Part shown: positions 49,025 through 60,290 of the stretch, one piece after another
Layout: the number at the start of each line of letters is the position of its first letter
Numbering within the stretch: the stretch's first letter is position 1
Assembly (NCBI RefSeq): GCF_034190915.1
Contig: NW_026947501.1
Location: 7,006,001-7,070,000 of the forward strand
Source of the DNA: Cavia porcellus
Taxonomy: Eukaryota > Chordata > Mammalia > Rodentia > Caviidae
Direction: 5' to 3'
Length of the DNA stretch: 64,000 nt
Program-made: the position numbers and the translations under genes
The notes under the pieces: model-generated
Database searches by the model: none
Told to the model about the DNA's origin: nothing
Seen by the model: only the letters and a program-made list of their open reading frames with translations

Positions 49025-50650
49025 ATCGGAGGGGCTGAATCAGGATAGGAAGGAAGTGGTAATGTAGGATGCAGAAAATCACCAACGGTGGTCAGCATGG
49101 GGAGGGCAGGAAACCTGTAGTGGCAATGTAGGATACGTTTCTGAAAAACATCGTGGGTTGGTGCGCATTGTAAGGTTTTTTAAAGGCCCTTCACCAGTAG
49201 GAGCGAGAAAAACATCACGTGGTGGTGTGAATCGGAGGGCCTGAATTAGGATAGGCACTGAGTGGCAATGTAGGATGGAGAAAAACACCACAGGGTGGTT
49301 AACATGGGGAGGTGAGGAAACATGCAGGGGCAATGAAGGATAGGTTTCTGAAAAACATCGCGGGTGTTGCACATTGTAAGGGTTTCTAACAGGCCATTCA
49401 GTAGTAGGAGTGAGAAAAACATCAGGGGTTGTGTGAAGCAGAGGGCCTGAATTAGGATAGGCAGTGAATGACAATGTAGGATGGAGAAAAGCACCATGTG
49501 GTGCTCAGCATGTGGAGGTCAGGAAATATGCAGAGGCAAGGTCGGATAGGTTTCTCAAAAACATTGCGGGGTGTTGAGCATTGTAAGGTTTTCTAACAGG
49601 CCATTCACTAGTAGGAGTGAGAAAAACATGATAGGGTTTTGTTAATTGGAGGGCCTGAATTAGGATAGGCAGTGAGTGACAATGTAGGATGGAGAAAAGC
49701 ACCATGGGGTGGTCAGCATGAGGAGGTCTGGAAACACGCAGTGGCAATGTAGGAAAGGTTCCTGAAAAACATCGCGGGGTCGTGCGCATGGTAAGGGTTT
49801 CTAAAAGACAATTCACTAGTAGGAGTGAGAAAAACATCATGGGGTGGTGCAAATTCAAGGGCCTGAATTAGAATAGGCAGTGAGTGGCAATGTAAGATGG
49901 AGAAAAGCACCATGGGGTGGTCAGGATGGGGAGGTCAAGAAACATGCTGTGGCAATGTAGCATAGGTTTCTGTGAAACATCGAGTTGTGGTGCGCATTGT
50001 AAGGGTTTCTAATAGGCCTTTCTATTCCTTTCAGGAATAGAAAAACTTCACGGTGTTGTGTGAAACGGAGGGCCTGAATTAGAATAGGCAGTGAGTGGCA
50101 ATGTAGGAAGGAGAAGAGCACCACGGGGTGGTCAGCATGGACAGGTCAGGAAACATGCCGAGGCAATATATTATAGTTTTCTGAAAAACATCGCGGGGTG
50201 GTGTGAATTGTAAGCGTTTCTAACAGGCCATTCACAAGTAGGAGTGAGAAAAACATCACGGGGTGCTGTGAATCAGACGGCCTGAATCAGAATAGGCAGT
50301 GAGTGGCAATGTAGGATGGAGAAAAGCACCATGGCACGGTGAGCATGGGGAGGTCAGGAAACATGTAGCGGCAATGTAGTATAGGTTTCTGAAAAACATC
50401 ACGGGATGGTGTGCATTGTAAGGGTTTCTAACAGTCCATTCACAAGTTGGAGTGAGAAAAACATAATGGGGTGGTGTGAATCGGAGGGCCTGAGTAAGGA
50501 AGGCAGTGAGTGGCAATGTAGGATGTAGAAAAAACCACGGGGTGGTCAGCATGTGGAGGTCAGGAAACATGCAGTGGCAATGTGGGATAGCTTTCTGAAA
50601 AACATCGCGGGTTGGTGCGCTTTGTAAGGTTTTCTAACAGGCCATTCACT
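49025..50650 (+). repeat. 8-monomer block, copy 1 (offset 3,933)
   Basis: This 1.6-kb block is repeated at 52,958-54,583 at a constant offset of 3,933. Shared features are GATAGGAAGGAAGTGGTAAT, ATCACCAACGGTGG, TTTTTTAAAGGCCCTTCACC, CATGCAGGGGCAATGAAGG, the hairpin variant at 50,020-50,042, CATGTAGCGGCAATGTAG and the short CCTGAGTAAGGAAGGCAG form of subunit 3. Confidence 0.86.
50020..50042 (+). repeat. Perfect 10-bp-arm hairpin variant, site 2
   Basis: The same stem (TTCTATTCCT, loop TTC, AGGAATAGAA) sits at the same place in subunit 2, here after AGGCCT instead of AGGCCA. The flanking monomer also carries CATCGAGTTGTGGTGCGC and GTGAAACGGAGG, as at site 1, so both come from one ancestral variant monomer. 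Confidence 0.9.
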
Positions 50651-50759
50651 AGTACGAGTGAGAAAAACATCACGGCGTGGTGTGAATCGGATGACCTGAA
50701 TCAGGATCGGCAGTGAGTGGCAATGTAGGATGGAGAAAAGCACGAAGGGGTGGACAGCA

Positions 50760-52630
50760 TGGAGAGGTCAGGACACATGCAGTGGCAAGGTAGGATAGGT
50801 TTCTGAAAAACATCGCAGGGTGGTGCGCATTGTAAGGGTTTCTAACAGGCCATTCACTAGTAGAAGTGTGAAAAACATCACGGGGTGGTGTGAATCTGAG
50901 CGCCTGAATCAGGATAGGCCGTGAGTGGCAATGTAGGATGGAGAAAAGCGCCAGTGGTGGTCAGAATGTGGAGGTCAAGAAACATGCAGTGGCAAATAGG
51001 ATAGTTTTCTGAAAAACATCGCGGGGTGTTGCGCATTGTAATGGTTTCTAAAAGGCCATTCACTATTAGGAGTGAGAAAACATCACGGGGTGTGTGAATC
51101 GGAGGGCCTGAATCTGAATAGGCAGTGAGTTCGCAATGTAGGATGGAGAAAAGCACCACCGGTGGTCAGCATGGGGAGGTCAGGAATCATACAGTGGCAA
51201 TGTAGGATAGATTTCTGAAAAACATTGCGGGATGGTGCGCATTGTAAGGGTTTCTAACAGGCTATTCACTAGTAGGAGTAAGAAAAACATCACGGTGTGG
51301 TGTGAATCGGAGGGCCTGAATCAGTATAGGCAGTGAGTGGCAATGTAGGATGGAGAAAAGCTCCAGGGGTGGTCAGCATGGGGAGGTGAGGAAACATGCT
51401 GTGACAATGTAGGGTAGGTTTGTGAAAAGCATCGCGGGGTGATGCGCATTGTTAGGGTTTCGAACATGCCATTCACAAGTAGGAATGAGAAATACATCAT
51501 GGTGTGGTGTGAATCGGAGGGCCTGAATCAGAATAGACAGTGAGTGGTAATGTAGGATGGAAAAAGCACCATGCGGTCGTCAGCATGGAGATGTCAGGAA
51601 ACATGCAGTTGGAATGTAGGATATATTTCGGAAAAACATCGCAGGGTGGTGCGCATTGTAAGGTTTTCAACAGGCCATTCAGTAGTAGGAGTGAGAAAAA
51701 CATCACGAGGTTATGAATCGGAGGGCCTGAATTAAGATAGGCAGTGATTGACAATGTAGGATGGAGAAAAGCACCATGGGGTGGTCAGCATGAGGAGGTC
51801 AGGAAACATGCAGTTGTAATGAAGGATAGGTTCCTGAAAAACATCGGGGGGTGGTGCGCATTGTAAGGGTTTCTAACAGACAATTCACTAGTAGAATTGA
51901 GAAAAATATCACGGGGTGGTGTGAATCGGAGGGCCTGAATCAGGATAGGCAGTGATTGGCAATGTAGGATGGAGAAAAACACCACAGGGTGGTCAGCATG
52001 GGGATGTCACGAAACATTCAGTCGCAATGTAGGATAGTTTTCTGAAAAACATCACGGGGTGGTGCGCATTGTAAGGGTTTCTGACAGGCCATTCACTAGT
52101 AGGAGTGAGAAAAACATCAAGGGGTGGTGTGAATCAGATGTTCTGAATTAGGATAGGCAGTGAGTGGCAATGTAGGATGGGGAAAAGCACCACGGGGTGG
52201 TCAGCATGGGGAGGTTAGGAAACATGCAGTGGCAATGTAGGATAGGTTTCTGAAAAACATCGCTGGGTGGTGCGAATTGTAAGGGTTTCTAACAGGACAT
52301 TCACTAGTAGGAGTGAGAAAAATATCACGGGGTGATGTGAATTTGATGTTCTGAATTAGGATAGGCAATGAATGGCAATGTAGTAAGGAGAAAAGCAACA
52401 CGGGGTGGTCAGCATAGGGAGGTCAGGAAACACGCATTGGCAATGTAGGTTGGTTTCTGAAAAACATCGCCAGGTGGTGCGCATTGTAAGGCTTTCTAAC
52501 AGGCCATTCCCTAGAAGGAGTGAGAAATGTATCACAGGATGGTGTGAATTGGAAAGCCTGAATCAGGATAGGCATTGAGTGGCAATGTAGTATGGAGAAA
52601 AGCACCACATTATGGTGAGCATGGGGAGGT
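50760..52630 (+). repeat. 9-monomer block repeated at 61,335-63,390
   Basis: Landmarks recur at an offset of 10,575-10,576 up to about 52,190 and at 10,784 beyond it, so the second copy has one more monomer. Shared marks are AGAAGTGTGAAAAACATCAC, GCGCCAGTGGTGGTCAG, GGCAAATAGGATAG, the GGGGTGTGTGAATCGG deletion form, TAGGGTAGGTTTxTGAAAAGC, GGTCGTCAGCATGGAGATG and CATGCAGTTGTAATGAAGG. Confidence 0.82.
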
Positions 52631-52945
52631 CAGGAAACTTGCAGTGGCAATGTAGTATAGATGTCTGAAAAACATCGCGGGGTGGTTCGCATTGTAAGGG
52701 TTTCTAACAGGCCATTCACTAGTAGGAGAGAGAAATACATCACGGGGTGGTGTGAATTGGAAGGCCTGAATCAGGTTAGGCAGTGAGTGGCAACATAGGA
52801 AGGAGAAAAGCACCACGGCATGGTGAGCATGGATAGGTCAGGAAACATACAGTGGCAATGTAGGATAGGTTTCTGAAAAACATCGCGCTGGTGAGAATTG
52901 TAATTCTAACAGGCCATTCACTAGTAGGAGTGAGAAAAACATCAC
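52201..52945 (+). repeat. 4-monomer block, copy 2 (offset about 6,013)
   Basis: This is the partner of 46,188-46,945. Upstream the relationship continues at an offset of 6,220 (51,880-52,190 with 45,660-45,970), so one monomer present at about 45,975-46,180 is absent here. Downstream it stops at about 52,950, where the next block begins. Confidence 0.82.
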
Positions 52946-52957
52946 GGGGTGGTGTGA

Positions 52958-54583
52958 ATCGGAGGGGCTGAATCAGGATAGGAAGGAAGTGGTAATGTAG
53001 GATGCAGAAAATCACCAACGGTGGTCAGCATGGGGAGGGCAGGAAACCTGCAGTGGCAATGTAGGATAGGTTTCTGAAAAACATCGTGGGTTGGTGCGCA
53101 TTGTAAGGTTTTTTAAAGGCCCTTCACCAGTAGGAGCGAGAAAAACATCACGTGGTGGTGTGAATCGGAGGGCCTGAATTAGGATAGGCACTGAGTGGCA
53201 ATGTAGGATGGAGAAAAACACCACAGGGTGGTTAACATGGGGAGGTGAGGAAACATGCAGGGGCAATGAAGGATAGGTTTCTGAAAAACATCGCGGGTAT
53301 TGCACATTGTAAGGGTTTCTAACAGGCCATTCAGTAGTAGGAGTGAGAAAAACATCAGGGGTTGTGTGAATCAGAGGGCTTGAATTAGGATAGGCAGTGA
53401 ATGACAATGTAGGATGGAGAAAAGCACCATGGGGTGCTCAGCATGTGGAGGTCAGGAAATATGCAGAGGCAATGTCGGATAGGTTTCTGAAAAACATTGC
53501 GGGGTGTTGCGCATTGTAAGGTTTTCTAACAGGCCATTCACTAGTAGGAGTGAGAAAAACATCATAGGGTTTTGTTAATTGGAGGGCCTGAATTAGGATA
53601 GGCAGTGAGTGACAATGTAGGATGGAGAAAAGCACCATGGGGTGGTCAGAATGAGGAGGTCTGGAAACACGCAGTGGCAATGTAGGAAAGGTTCCTGAAA
53701 AACATCGCGGGGTGGTGCGCATGGTAAGGGTTTCTAAAAGACAATTCACTAGTAGCAGTGAGAAAAACATCATGGGGTGGTGCAAATTGAAGGGCCTGAA
53801 TTAAAATACGCAGTGAGTGGCAATGTATGATGGAGAAAAGCACCATGGGGTGGTCAGGATGGGGAGGTCAAGAAACATGCTGTGGCAATGTTTCATAGGT
53901 TTCTGTGAAACATCGAGTTGTGGTGCGCATTGTAAGGGTTTCTAATAGGCCTTTCTATTCCTTTCAGGAATAGAAAAACATCACGGTGTTGTGTGAAATG
54001 GAGGACCTGAATTAGAATAGGCAGTGAGTGGCAATGTAGGAAGGAGAAGAGCACCACGGGGTGGTCAGCATGGACAGGTCAGGAAACATGCCTAGGCAAT
54101 GTATTATAGTTTTCTGAAAAACATCGCGGGGTGGTGTGAATTGTAAGCGTTTCTAACAGGCCATTCACAAGTAGGAGTGAGAAAAACATCACGGGGTGCT
54201 GTGAATCAGACGGCCTGAATCAGAATAGGCAGTGAGTGGCAATGTAGGATGGAGAAAAGCACCATGGCACGGTGAGCATGGGGAGGTCAGGAAACATGTA
54301 GCGGCAATGTAGTATAGGTTTCTGAAAAACATCACGGGATGGTGCGCATTGTAAGGGTTTCTAATAGTCCATTCACAAGTAGGAGTGAGAAAAACATAAT
54401 GGGGTGGTGTGAATCATATGGCCTGAATAAGGAAATCAGTGAGTGGCAATGTAGGATGTAGAAAAAACCACGGGGTGGTCAGCATGTGGAGGTCAGAAAA
54501 CATGCAGTGGCAATGTGGGATAGCTTTCTGAAAAACATCGCGGGTTGGTGCACCTTGTAAGGTTTTCTAACAGGCCATTCACT
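52958..54583 (+). repeat. 8-monomer block, copy 2 (offset 3,933)
   Basis: This is the partner of 49,025-50,650. It starts within a monomer, inside subunit 2, directly after the 6,013-offset block, so the junction at about 52,945-52,960 is a chimeric monomer with two sources. Its last monomer and a half are also the beginning of the 10-mer series at 54,274. Confidence 0.86.
53953..53975 (+). repeat. Perfect 10-bp-arm hairpin variant, site 3
   Basis: This is the copy of site 2 made by the 3,933-offset block duplication. Stem and loop are unchanged although nearby positions have drifted (GTGAAATGGAGGACC here versus GTGAAACGGAGGGCC). Confidence 0.9.
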
Positions 54584-56141
54584 AGTAGGAGTGAGAAAAA
54601 CATCACAGGGTGGTGTGAATCGGAGGGCCTGAATTATGATAGGCAGTGAGTGACAATGTAGGATGGAGAAAAGCACCACAGTTGGTCAGGATCGGGAGGT
54701 CAGGAAGCATGCAGTGGCAATGTAGGATAGGTTTCTGAAAAACATCGCGGGGTTGTGCGCATTGTCAGGGTTTCCAACAGGCCATTCCCTAGTAGGAGTG
54801 AGAAAAACTTCACGGGGTAGTGTAAATCAGAGGCCCTCAATCAGGATAGGCAGTGAGTGGCAATGTAGAATGGAGAAAAACAGCACGGGGTATTCAGAAT
54901 GGGGAGGTCAGGAAACATGCAGTGGCAATGTAGGATAGTTTTCTGAAAAGCATCATGGGGTGGTGCGCATTGTAAGGGTTTCAGACAGGCCATTCACTAG
55001 TAGGAGTGAGAAAAACATCAAGGGCTGGTGTGAATCAGATGTTCTGAATTAGTATAGGCAGTGAATGCCAATGTAGGATGGGGAAAAGCACCACGGGGTG
55101 GTCCACATGGGGAGGTCAGGAAACATGCATTGCCAATGTTGGATAGGTTTCTGAAAAACATTGCGGGGTGTTGTGCATTGTAAGGTTTTGTAACAGGCCA
55201 TTCACTAGTAGGAGTGAGAAAAACATAACGGGGTGGTGAGAATCAGAGGGCCTGAATTAGGATAGGCAGAGAGTGGCAATGTAGTATGGAGAAAAGCAAC
55301 ATGGGGTGGTCTTGATGGGGAGGTCAGGAAAAATGCATTGGCAATATAGGATAGGTTTCTGAAAAACATCACGGGGTGGTGCGCATTGTAAGGGTTTCTA
55401 AGAGGCCATTAACTAGTAGGAGTGAGAAAAACAACATGGGGTGGTGTGAATCGGAGGGCCTGAATTAGGATAGGCAATTAGTGGCAATGTAGGATGAAGA
55501 ATAGAACCATGGGGTGGTGAGCATGGGGAGGTCAAGAACCCTGCAGTGGCAATGTAGGATAGCTTTTGAATATCATCGCGGGGTGGTGCGCATTGTAATT
55601 GTTTCTAGCAGACCATTCAATAATAGGAGTGAGAAAAACATCACGGGGTGTTGTGAATCGGAAGGTCTGATTTAGGAGAGGCAGTGAGTGGCAATATAGG
55701 ATGGAGAAAATCACCACGGGGTTGTCAGCATGGAGATGTCAGGAAACATGCAGTGGCATTGCAGGATAGGTTTCTGATAAACATCGCGGGGTGGTGCGAA
55801 TTGTAAGGGTTTCTAACAGGGCATTCACTAGTAGGAGTGAGAAAAATATCACGGGGTGGTGTGAATTGGATGTTCTGAATTAGGATAGGCAGTGAATGGC
55901 AATTTAGGAAGGAGAAAAGCAACACGGGGTGGTACGCATGGGGAGGTCAGGAAACACGCATTGGCAATGTAGGTTGGTTTCTGAATAACATCGCCGGGTG
56001 GTGCGAGATTGTAAGGCTTTCTAACAGGCCATTCACTAGTAGGAGTGAGAAATATATCACGGTGTGGTGTGAATTGGAAGGCCTGAATCAGGATAGGCAT
56101 TGAGTGGCATTGTAGAATTGAGAAAAGCACCACGTCATGGT
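54274..56141 (+). repeat. 10-mer higher-order unit, copy A (one monomer missing, about 1,868 bp)
   Basis: Starting each unit at GAGCATGGGG before CATGTAGCGGCAATGTAG, copy A is 1,868 bases, one monomer shorter than copies B and C. The missing monomer is the one with CACGAAGGGGTGGACAGC and GGACACATGCAGTGG (about 56,540-56,600 in copy B). The deletion junction lies in subunit 2 at about 54,565-54,600, because left of it landmarks run at offset 1,868 to copy B and right of it at about 2,075. Confidence 0.88.
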
Positions 56142-58216
56142 GAGCATGGGGATGTCAGGAAACATGTAGCGGCAATGTAGTATAGGTTTCTGAAAAACAT
56201 CACGGGATGGTGTGCATTGTAAGGGTTTCTAACAGTCCATTCACAAGTTGGAGTGAGAAAAATATAATGGGGTGGTGTGAATCGGAGGGCCTGAGTAAGG
56301 AAGGCAGTGAGTGGCAATGTAGGATGTAGAAAAAACCACGGGGTGGTCAGCATGTGGAGGTCAGGAAACATGCAGTGGCAATGTGGGATAGCTTTCTGAA
56401 AAACATCGCGGGTTGGTGCGCCTTGTAAGGTTTTCTAACAGGCCATTCACTAGTACGAGTGAGAAAAACATCACGGCGTGGTGTGAATCGGATGGCCTGA
56501 ATCAGGATCGGCAGTGAGTGGCAATGTAGGATGGAGAAAAGCACGAAGGGGTGGACAGCATGGAGAGGTCAGGACACATGCAGTGGCAATATAGGATAGG
56601 TTTCTGGAAAACATCACGGTTGTGAGAATTGTAAGGGTTTCTAACAGGCCATTCACCAGTAGGAGTGAGAAAAACATCACGGGGTGGTGTGTATCGGAGG
56701 GCCTGAATTATGATAGGCAGTGAGTGACAATGTAGGATGGAGAAAAGCACCACAGTTGGTCAGGATCGGGAGGTCAGGAAACATGCAGTGGCAATGTAGG
56801 ATAGGTTTCTGAAAAACATCGCGGGGTTGTGTGATTGTCAGGGTTTCTAACAGGCCATTCCCTAGTAGGAGTGAGAAAAACCTCACGGAGTAGTGTAAAT
56901 CAGAGGCCCTCAGTCAGGATAGGCAGTGAGTGGCAATGTAGGATGGAGAAAAACAGCACGGGGTATTCAACATGGGGACGTCAGGAAACATGCAGTGGCA
57001 ATGTAGGATAGTTTTCTGAAAAGCATCATGGGGATGGTGCGCATTGTAAGGGTTTCAGACAGGCCATTCACTAGTAGGAGTGAGAAAAACATCAAGGGCT
57101 GGTGTGAATCAGATGTTCTGAATTAGGATAGGCAGTGAGTGCCAATGTAGAATGGGGAAAAGCACCACGGGGTGGTCCACATGGGGAGGTCAGGAAACAT
57201 GCATTGCCAATGTTGGATAGGTTTCTGAAAAACATTGCGGGGTGTTGTGCATTGTAAGGCTTTGTAACAGGCCATTCACTAGTAGGAGTGAGAAAAACAT
57301 AACGGGGTGGTGTGAATCGGAGGGCCTGAATTAGGATAGGCAGTGAGTGGCAATGTAGTATGGAGAAAAGCAACATGGGGTGGTCTTGATGGGGAGGTCA
57401 GGAAAAATGCATTGGCAATGTAGGATAGGATTCTGAAAAAAATCGCGGGGTGGTGCGCATTGTAAGGGTTTCTAACAGGCCATTAACTAGTAGGAGTGAA
57501 AAAAAACACCATGGGGTGGTGTGAATCGGAGGGCCTGAATTAGCATAGGCAATTAGTGGCAATGTAGGATGAAGAATAGAACCAAGGGGTGGTGAGCATG
57601 GGGAGGTCAAGAACCCTGCAGTGGCAATGTAGGATAGGTTTTGAAAATCATCGCGGGGTGGTGCGCATTGTAAGTGTTTCTAGCAGAACATTCAATAATA
57701 GGAGTGAAAAAAACATCACGGGGTGTTGTGAATCAGAAGGTCTGATTTAGGAGAGGCAGTGAGTGGCAATATAGGATGGAGAAAATCACCACAGGGTTGT
57801 CAGCATGGAGATGTCAGGAAACATGCAGTGGCATTGCAGGATAGGTTTCTGATAAACATCGCGGGGTGGTGCGAATTGTAAGGGTTTCTAACAGGGCATT
57901 CACTAGTAGGAGTGAGAAAAATATCACGGGGTGGTGTGAATTGGATGTTCTGAATTAGGATAGGCAGTGAATGGCAATTTAGGAAGGAGAAAAGCAACAC
58001 GGGGTGGTACGCATGGGGAGGTCAGGAAACACGCATTGGCAATGTAGGTTGGTTTCTGAATAACATCGCCGGGTGGTGCGAGATTGTAAGGCTTTCTAAC
58101 AGGCCATTCACTAGTAGGAGTGAGAAATATATCACGGTGTGGTGTGAATTGGAAGGCCTGAATCAGGATAGGCATTGAGTGGCATTGTAGAATGGAGAAA
58201 AGCACCACGTCATGGT
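56142..58216 (+). repeat. 10-mer higher-order unit, copy B (2,075 bp)
   Basis: This is a full unit of ten monomers (2,080 expected, 2,075 observed). In order it carries CATGTAGCGGCAATG, GTGGGATAGCTTTCTG, GGACACATGCAG, a CTGAATTATGATAGGCAG monomer, an AAAACAGCACGGGGTATTCA monomer, CATCATGGGGATGG, a CATTGCCAATGTTGG monomer, GAACCCTGCAGTGGC, TGGAGATGTCAGG and AACACGCATTGGC. The same run follows in copy C with very few differences. Confidence 0.9.
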
Positions 58217-60290
58217 GAGCATGGGGAGGTCAGGAAACATGTAGCGGCAATGTAGTATAGGTTTCTGAAAAACATCACGGAATGGTGCACATTGTAAGGG
58301 TTTCTAACAGTCCATTCACAAGTAGGAGTGAGAAAAACATAATGGGGTGGTGTGAATCGGAGGGCCTGAGTAAGGAAGGCAGTGAGTGGCAATGTAGGAT
58401 GTAGAAAAAACCACGGGGTGGTCAGCATGTGGAGGTCAGGAAACATGCAGTGGCAATGTGGGATAGCTTTCTGAAAAACATCGCGGGTTGGTGCGCCTTG
58501 TAAGGTTTTCTAACAGGCCATTCACTAGTACGAGTGAGAAAAACATCACGGCATTGTGTGAATCGGATGGCCTGAATCAGGATCGGCAGTGAGTGGCAAT
58601 GTAGGATGGAGAAAAGCACGAAGGGGTGGACAGCATGGAGAGGTCAGGACACATGCAGTGGCAATGTAGGATAGGTTTCTGGAAAACATCGCGGTGGTGA
58701 GAATTGTAAGGGTTTCTAACAGGCCATTCACCACTAGGAGTGAGAAAAACATCATGGGGTGGTGTGTATCGGAGGGCCTGAATTATGATAGGCAGTGAGT
58801 GACAATGTAGGATGGAGAAAAGCACCACAGTTGGTCAGGATCGGGAGGTCAGGAAACATGCAGTGGCAATGTAGGATAGGTTTCTGAAAAACATCGCGGG
58901 GTTGTGCGCATTGTCAGGGTTTCTAACAGGCCATTCCTTAGTAGGAGAGAGAAAAACCTCACGGAGTAGTGTAAATCAGAGGCCCTCAATCAGGATAGGC
59001 AGTGAGTGGCAATGTAGGATGGAGAAAAACAGCACGGGGTATTCAGCATGGGGAGGTCAGGAAACATGCAGTGGCAATGTAGGATAGTTTTCTGAAAAGC
59101 ATCATGGGGTGGTGCGCATTGTAAGAGTTTCAGACAGGCCATTCACTAGTAGGAGTGAGAAAAACATCAAGGGGTGGTGTGAATCAGATGTTCTGAATTA
59201 GGATAGGCAGTGAGTGCCAATGTAGGATGGGGAAAAGCACCACGGGGTGGTCCACATGGGGAGGTCAGGAAACATGCATTGCCAATGTTGGATAGGTTTC
59301 TGAAAAACATTGCGGGGTGTTGTGCATTGTAAGGCTTTGTAACAGGCCATTCACTAGTAGGAGTGAGAAAAACATAACGGGGTGGTGTGAATCGGAGGGC
59401 CTGAATTAGGATAGGCAGTGAGTGGCAATGTAGTATGGAGAAAAGCAACATGGGGTGGTCTTGATGGGGAGGTCAGGAAAAATGCATTGGCAATGTAGGA
59501 TAGGTTTCTGAAAAACATCGCGGGGTGGTGCGCATTGTAAGGGTTTCTAACAGGCCATTAACTAGTAAGAGTGAGAAAAACACCATGGGGTGGTGTGAAT
59601 CGGAGGGCCTGAATTAGCATAGGCAATTAGTGGCAATGTAGGATGAAGAATAGAACCATGGGGTGGTGAGCATGGGGAGGTCAAGAACCCTGCAGTGGCA
59701 ATGTAGGATAGGTTTTGAAAATCATCGCGGGGTGGTGCGCATTGTAAGTGTTTCTAGCAGACCATTCAATAATAGGAGTGAGAAAAACATCACGGGGTGT
59801 TGTGAATCGGAAGGTCTGATTTAGGAGAGGCAGTGAGTGGCAATATATAATGGAGAAAATCACCACGGGGTTGTCAGCATGGAGATGTCAGGAAACATGC
59901 AGTGGCATTGCAGGATAGGTTTCTGATAAACATCGCGGGGTGGTGCGAATTGTAAGGGTTTCTAACAGAGCATTCACTAGTAGGAGTGAGAAAAATATCA
60001 CGGGGTGGTGTGAATTGGATGTTCTGAATTAGGATAGGCAGTGAATGGCAATTTAGGAAGGAGAAAAGCAACACGGGGTGGTCAGCATGGGGAGGTCAGG
60101 AAACACGCATTGGCAATGTAGGTTGGTTTCTGAATAACATCGCCGGGTGGTGCGAGATTGTAAGGCTTTCTGACAAGACATTCACTAGTAGGAGTGAGAA
60201 ATATATCACGGTGTGGTGTGAATTGGAAGGCCTGAATCAGGATAGGCATTGAGTGGCATTGTAGAATGGAGAAAAGCACCACGTCATGGT
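58217..60290 (+). repeat. 10-mer higher-order unit, copy C (2,074 bp)
   Basis: This is the third successive unit. It keeps register with copy B to its end at about 60,290, and the next monomer departs (GGACACATGCAGTGGCAATG and TAGGTGTCTG instead of CATGTAGCGGC), so the series stops here. What follows resembles the monomer at 46,598 and 52,610. Confidence 0.9.
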
